Shown piece by piece: positions 61,116 through 64,000 of a stretch of DNA of 64,000 bases. Numbering within the stretch: position 1 is the first letter of the stretch; every line of letters starts with the position of its first letter. This DNA is from Qipengyuania xiamenensis. Lineage in GTDB: Bacteria > Pseudomonadota > Alphaproteobacteria > Sphingomonadales > Sphingomonadaceae. The stretch spans positions 1,572,718-1,636,717 of the forward strand of contig NZ_JAIGNM010000001.1 in NCBI RefSeq assembly GCF_019711495.1, in the 5' to 3' direction. The notes beneath the pieces were generated by a model. The model had not been told where the DNA came from, searched no databases, and saw only the letters and a program-made list of their open reading frames with translations. Both the position numbers and the translations under genes were made by a program.

Positions 61116-62582
61116 CTAACCGAACAAATCATCCTGCGCGGGCGGCGTTCCCTTTTTCGGGGGTTTGGGGCGCGGCGCGGGTGTCGGGCGAGGCGGAGGC
61201 GCCTCTCCGGTCGAAACGTCGAGATCACCATCGCGGAACTTTAGCGTGAGCGCGGCCTCTTTCTGCGCCTGCACCTTGTCGGTGAGTGTCCTTCCGTCGG
61301 GGCCGGTCACCCGCACATAGCCGCGCTCCAGCGGCCGGTCGGGATGGAGCTGTTCGGCAAGGCGCGCAATGGCCGCGAGCTTCTCGCGCCGGTCGGCGAG
61401 CGGCTTCGTGACGAGCGAGGGCGTCAGGCGCACCGCCTCGAGCGAGCGCTTGGCATCGCGCAGGCTGCGCGAAAGCACCGCCGGCGAGAGACGCAGATTG
61501 CCTAGCCGCTCGCGTCCCTGCGCGGTCCTGTCCTGCAAGCCCCGGCGGAGACGTTCGGACAGATCGTCGAGCTGCTGCCCCTGCGGCTGGAGCAGCGTTT
61601 CGGGCGTCGGCAGCCTTTCGGCACGCGCCTGCAGACGCTCGCGGCCAAGCTGGACGGGGCGCAGGATGGCGCGCTTGGTCCGGGCTGCGAAATCATCGAG
61701 CGTGGCGGCGAGTTCGGCGCGCACGGGTACGGCGATCTCGGCAGCGGCGGTCGGTGTGGGCGCGCGCATGTCGGACGCTAAGTCGACGAGCGTCGTGTCC
61801 GTTTCGTGCCCCACCGCGCTGATTGTCGGGATCGAGCACTCGGCGACCGCGCGAACGACCACTTCCTCGTTGAAGCTCCACAAATCCTCGATCGAACCGC
61901 CACCGCGCGCGACGATCACGAGGTCGGGGCGGTCTGGATGGCCCTCCGGCAGTCCGGAGAACCCGCGCACCGCACCCGCGACCTGTTCTGCAGCGCCCTG
62001 CCCCTGCACGAGGACTGGCCACACGATCACGCGGCTCGGGAAACGGTCTGCCAGACGGTGGAGGATGTCGCGGATGACCGCGCCAGTGGGCGAGGTCACC
62101 ACGCCGATGGTCTTTGGCAGGAACGGCAGGCGGCGCTTGCGGCCCTCGTCGAACAGCCCCTCTGCCTGCAGCCGCGCCTTGGTCTTTTCGAGCAGCGCGA
62201 GCAGAGCGCCCTCGCCCGCCAGCTCCATCCGTTCGACCACGATCTGGTATTTCGAGCGCCCCGGATAGGTCGTCAGCTTGCCGGAAGCGACCACCTCCAG
62301 CCCGTCCTCCGGCTGGAACGGCAGGCGCTGCGTATTGCCGCGCCACATGACCGCGTCGATCACCGCCTTCTCGTCCTTGAGGCTGGCGTAGAGATGGCCC
62401 GAGGCGGCGCGCTTCACACCCGACAATTCGCCGCGCAGGCGCACGAAGCCGAAACGATCCTCGACCGTGCGCTTCAATATATTGGAGATTTCGCTCACCG
62501 ACAGCGGCTCGGCGTTGTCGCCGGCGCGGGACCTCGCTACCAACCCATCATTGTTGTCATCCGGTGGGAAACTTGCAGCCAT
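61116..62582 (-). CDS. xseA: Exodeoxyribonuclease VII large subunit
   Basis: XseA with XseB forms exonuclease VII, which degrades single-stranded DNA. The 488-residue protein has the N-terminal OB-fold ([49 protein letters not shown]) and the catalytic domain ([70 protein letters not shown]). A long helical C-terminus follows. The ATG at 62582 overlaps the divergent purD ATG by two bases (CATG). xseB is not in view. Confidence 0.95.
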   Translation of the reverse strand: MAASFPPDDNNDGLVARSRAGDNAEPLSVSEISNILKRTVEDRFGFVRLRGELSGVKRAASGHLYASLKDEKAVIDAVMWRGNTQRLPFQPEDGLEVVASGKLTTYPGRSKYQIVVERMELAGEGALLALLEKTKARLQAEGLFDEGRKRRLPFLPKTIGVVTSPTGAVIRDILHRLADRFPSRVIVWPVLVQGQGAAEQVAGAVRGFSGLPEGHPDRPDLVIVARGGGSIEDLWSFNEEVVVRAVAECSIPTISAVGHETDTTLVDLASDMRAPTPTAAAEIAVPVRAELAATLDDFAARTKRAILRPVQLGRERLQARAERLPTPETLLQPQGQQLDDLSERLRRGLQDRTAQGRERLGNLRLSPAVLSRSLRDAKRSLEAVRLTPSLVTKPLADRREKLAAIARLAEQLHPDRPLERGYVRVTGPDGRTLTDKVQAQKEAALTLKFRDGDLDVSTGEAPPPRPTPAPRPKPPKKGTPPAQDDLFG

Positions 62583-63858
62583 GAATATCCTTTTGCTCGG
62601 CAGCGGCGGGCGCGAACATGCTCTGGCATGGAAGCTGGCGCAATCTCCTTCCTGCGACAAGCTGTGGGCGAGCCCCGGCAATCCCGGAATGGAAGAATGC
62701 GCGACATGCATCGCGCTCGACAGCGGCGACCATGACGCGGTCGTCGCGTTCTGCGGCGAGAACGACATCGGCCTCGTCGTGATCGGCCCCGAGGTCCCGC
62801 TGGTCGAGGGGCTTGCCGATGCCCTGCGCGCAGCAGGCATCCGCGCCTTCGGTCCGTCCAAGGCTGCGGCGCAGCTCGAAGGCAGCAAGGCCTTCACCAA
62901 GGAGCTGTGCGAGCGCGCGAAGATCCCCACCGCCAAGTTCATCCGCTGCACTTCGCTGGAAGCGGCGTGGGGCGCGCTCAAGAAGTTCGACGCGCCCTTC
63001 GTATTGAAGGCCGACGGGCTGGCCGCGGGCAAGGGCGTGGTGATCGCCGAGACCCGCGAGGATGCGCAGGAAGCGCTGTCCGAAATGTTCGACGGCAAGT
63101 TCGGCAGCGCGGGCGCCGAGGTGGTGATCGAACAGTTCCTCAAGGGCGAAGAGGCAAGCTTCTTCGCGCTGACCGATGGCGAGACCATCGTGCCCCTCGC
63201 CAGCGCGCAGGACCACAAGCGCGTGGGTGATGGCGACGAGGGTCCCAACACCGGCGGCATGGGCGCTTATTCGCCCGCCCCAGTGCTGACCGATGCCCTC
63301 CGCGAGCAGGCCATGCGCGAGATCATCGAGCCCACCGTGCGCACCATGCGCGAAGAAGGCATGCCCTATTCTGGCGTGCTTTATGCCGGGCTGATGCTGA
63401 CCAAGTCCGGCCCCCAGCTGATCGAATACAATGTCCGTTTCGGCGATCCCGAATGCCAGGTGCTGATGATGCGGCTGGAAAGCGACCTCGTCGAACTGAT
63501 GCTCGCCTGCGCCGAAGGGCGGCTAGGCGAGATCGAGACGCCGAAAATGTCGGGCGACTTTGCGCTGACCGTGGTGATGGCGGCAGAGGGCTATCCCGGC
63601 ACGCCCAAGAAGGGCGGCAGCATCGATCTCGGCGAGGCCGAGGCAAACGGCGCCAAGGTCTTCCACGCCGGCACCAAGCGCGAGGACGGCCAGCTGGTCG
63701 CAAACGGTGGCCGCGTGCTCAATGTCACGGCCAAGGGCTCGACCGCCACCGATGCGCAGCGCAATGCCTACGAAGCAGTCGACGCCATCGACTTCGCAGA
63801 CGGCTTCTGCCGCCGCGACATCGGCCAGCGCGAAGTGCGCCGCGAACGGCACGGGTGA
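62581..63858 (+). CDS. purD: Phosphoribosylamine-glycine ligase
   Basis: PurD joins glycine to phosphoribosylamine in purine synthesis. The 425-residue ATP-grasp protein starts [19 protein letters not shown] and carries [39 protein letters not shown] and [25 protein letters not shown] supplies the metal-binding Glu and Asn. The start codon overlaps the xseA start on the other strand. The frame also runs upstream into xseA, but family N-termini begin here. Confidence 0.96.
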   Translation: MNILLLGSGGREHALAWKLAQSPSCDKLWASPGNPGMEECATCIALDSGDHDAVVAFCGENDIGLVVIGPEVPLVEGLADALRAAGIRAFGPSKAAAQLEGSKAFTKELCERAKIPTAKFIRCTSLEAAWGALKKFDAPFVLKADGLAAGKGVVIAETREDAQEALSEMFDGKFGSAGAEVVIEQFLKGEEASFFALTDGETIVPLASAQDHKRVGDGDEGPNTGGMGAYSPAPVLTDALREQAMREIIEPTVRTMREEGMPYSGVLYAGLMLTKSGPQLIEYNVRFGDPECQVLMMRLESDLVELMLACAEGRLGEIETPKMSGDFALTVVMAAEGYPGTPKKGGSIDLGEAEANGAKVFHAGTKREDGQLVANGGRVLNVTAKGSTATDAQRNAYEAVDAIDFADGFCRRDIGQREVRRERHG

Positions 63859-64000
63859 TGCAAGACACCTGCCGGTGTTGTCCGCTTTCAGGCTGAACCA
63901 GATCTAGCTTTCATGGCTCAAAGTGGGTGGCAAGGGGACATTCGCGGGATCGCATGATCGAAGTCCGCTAGCTTTAGAAGCAGACCCGTGCCGGACGCAT

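Noticed and set aside
63859..64000. Possible short genes after purD
   Set aside because: Only short shadow frames without ribosome sites or family motifs are present; the window ends here.

Overview
The window is a GC-rich chromosomal stretch from an alphaproteobacterium of the order Sphingomonadales, most likely Erythrobacteraceae (Erythrobacter/Qipengyuania type). This rests on the 180-kDa-class NAD-glutamate dehydrogenase, the gene order rpe-heparinase-purH, an alphaproteobacterial MmcB with a GTTC-N7-GTTC LexA box, DUF2093, UrcA and DUF2141 proteins, a CYP153 P450 and a divergent purD/xseA pair. I see no insertion sequence, prophage, integrase or CRISPR array. Genes are tightly packed, often with 1-17 bp overlaps.

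Layout. 0-12.5 kb: flavin monooxygenase, NAD-glutamate dehydrogenase, a P450-type ferredoxin reductase, queG, a two-gene ABC-2 exporter, a CYP153 P450 behind two dyads, and an exported MsrB. 12.5-17 kb: a minus-strand surface-glycan set (polytopic membrane protein, GtrA, FAD oxidoreductase) and a tandem PilZ protein. 17-20 kb: tRNA-Leu, ihfB, a short GntR regulator and a divergent POT peptide transporter. 20-24 kb: paired exported amidohydrolases (the second with its metal ligands missing), an FKBP isomerase and NnrU. 24-33.4 kb: enoyl-CoA hydratase, UrcA, dxs, zur, msrA with a 39-aa membrane microprotein overlapping its start, purH, heparinase and rpe.

33.5-37.6 kb is the most unusual region: a compact RiPP operon with a stand-alone PqqD-like recognition protein, a 45-aa precursor, an asparagine-synthetase-like macrolactam synthetase and an ABC exporter. 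It looks like a lasso-peptide operon. However, the B2 leader peptidase is absent, the usual Thr at leader position -2 is Ala, and the predicted core has its only acidic residue at position 6 instead of 7-9.

37.7-43 kb: DUF2141 protein, a Tam41-like nucleotidyltransferase overlapping a diacylglycerol-kinase-type gene (a possible DAG to PA to CDP-DAG module), then a sulfotransferase and a polysaccharide pyruvyl transferase family protein, each preceded by a copy of the same ~58-bp element. 43-53 kb: tRNA-Arg, SOS-controlled mmcB, a sterol-desaturase family protein with a second DUF2141 gene, a very acidic PAS-like protein, App1-type phosphatase, esterase, and a cell-envelope set of two M48 proteases flanking a DsbA-like protein. 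53-64 kb: an HD-type putative diiron oxygenase, a LytS/LytTR two-component pair overlapping nadC, RNase T2, tadA, rpmB, an envelope M23 peptidase, xseA and purD. The last ~140 bases hold no gene I can support.
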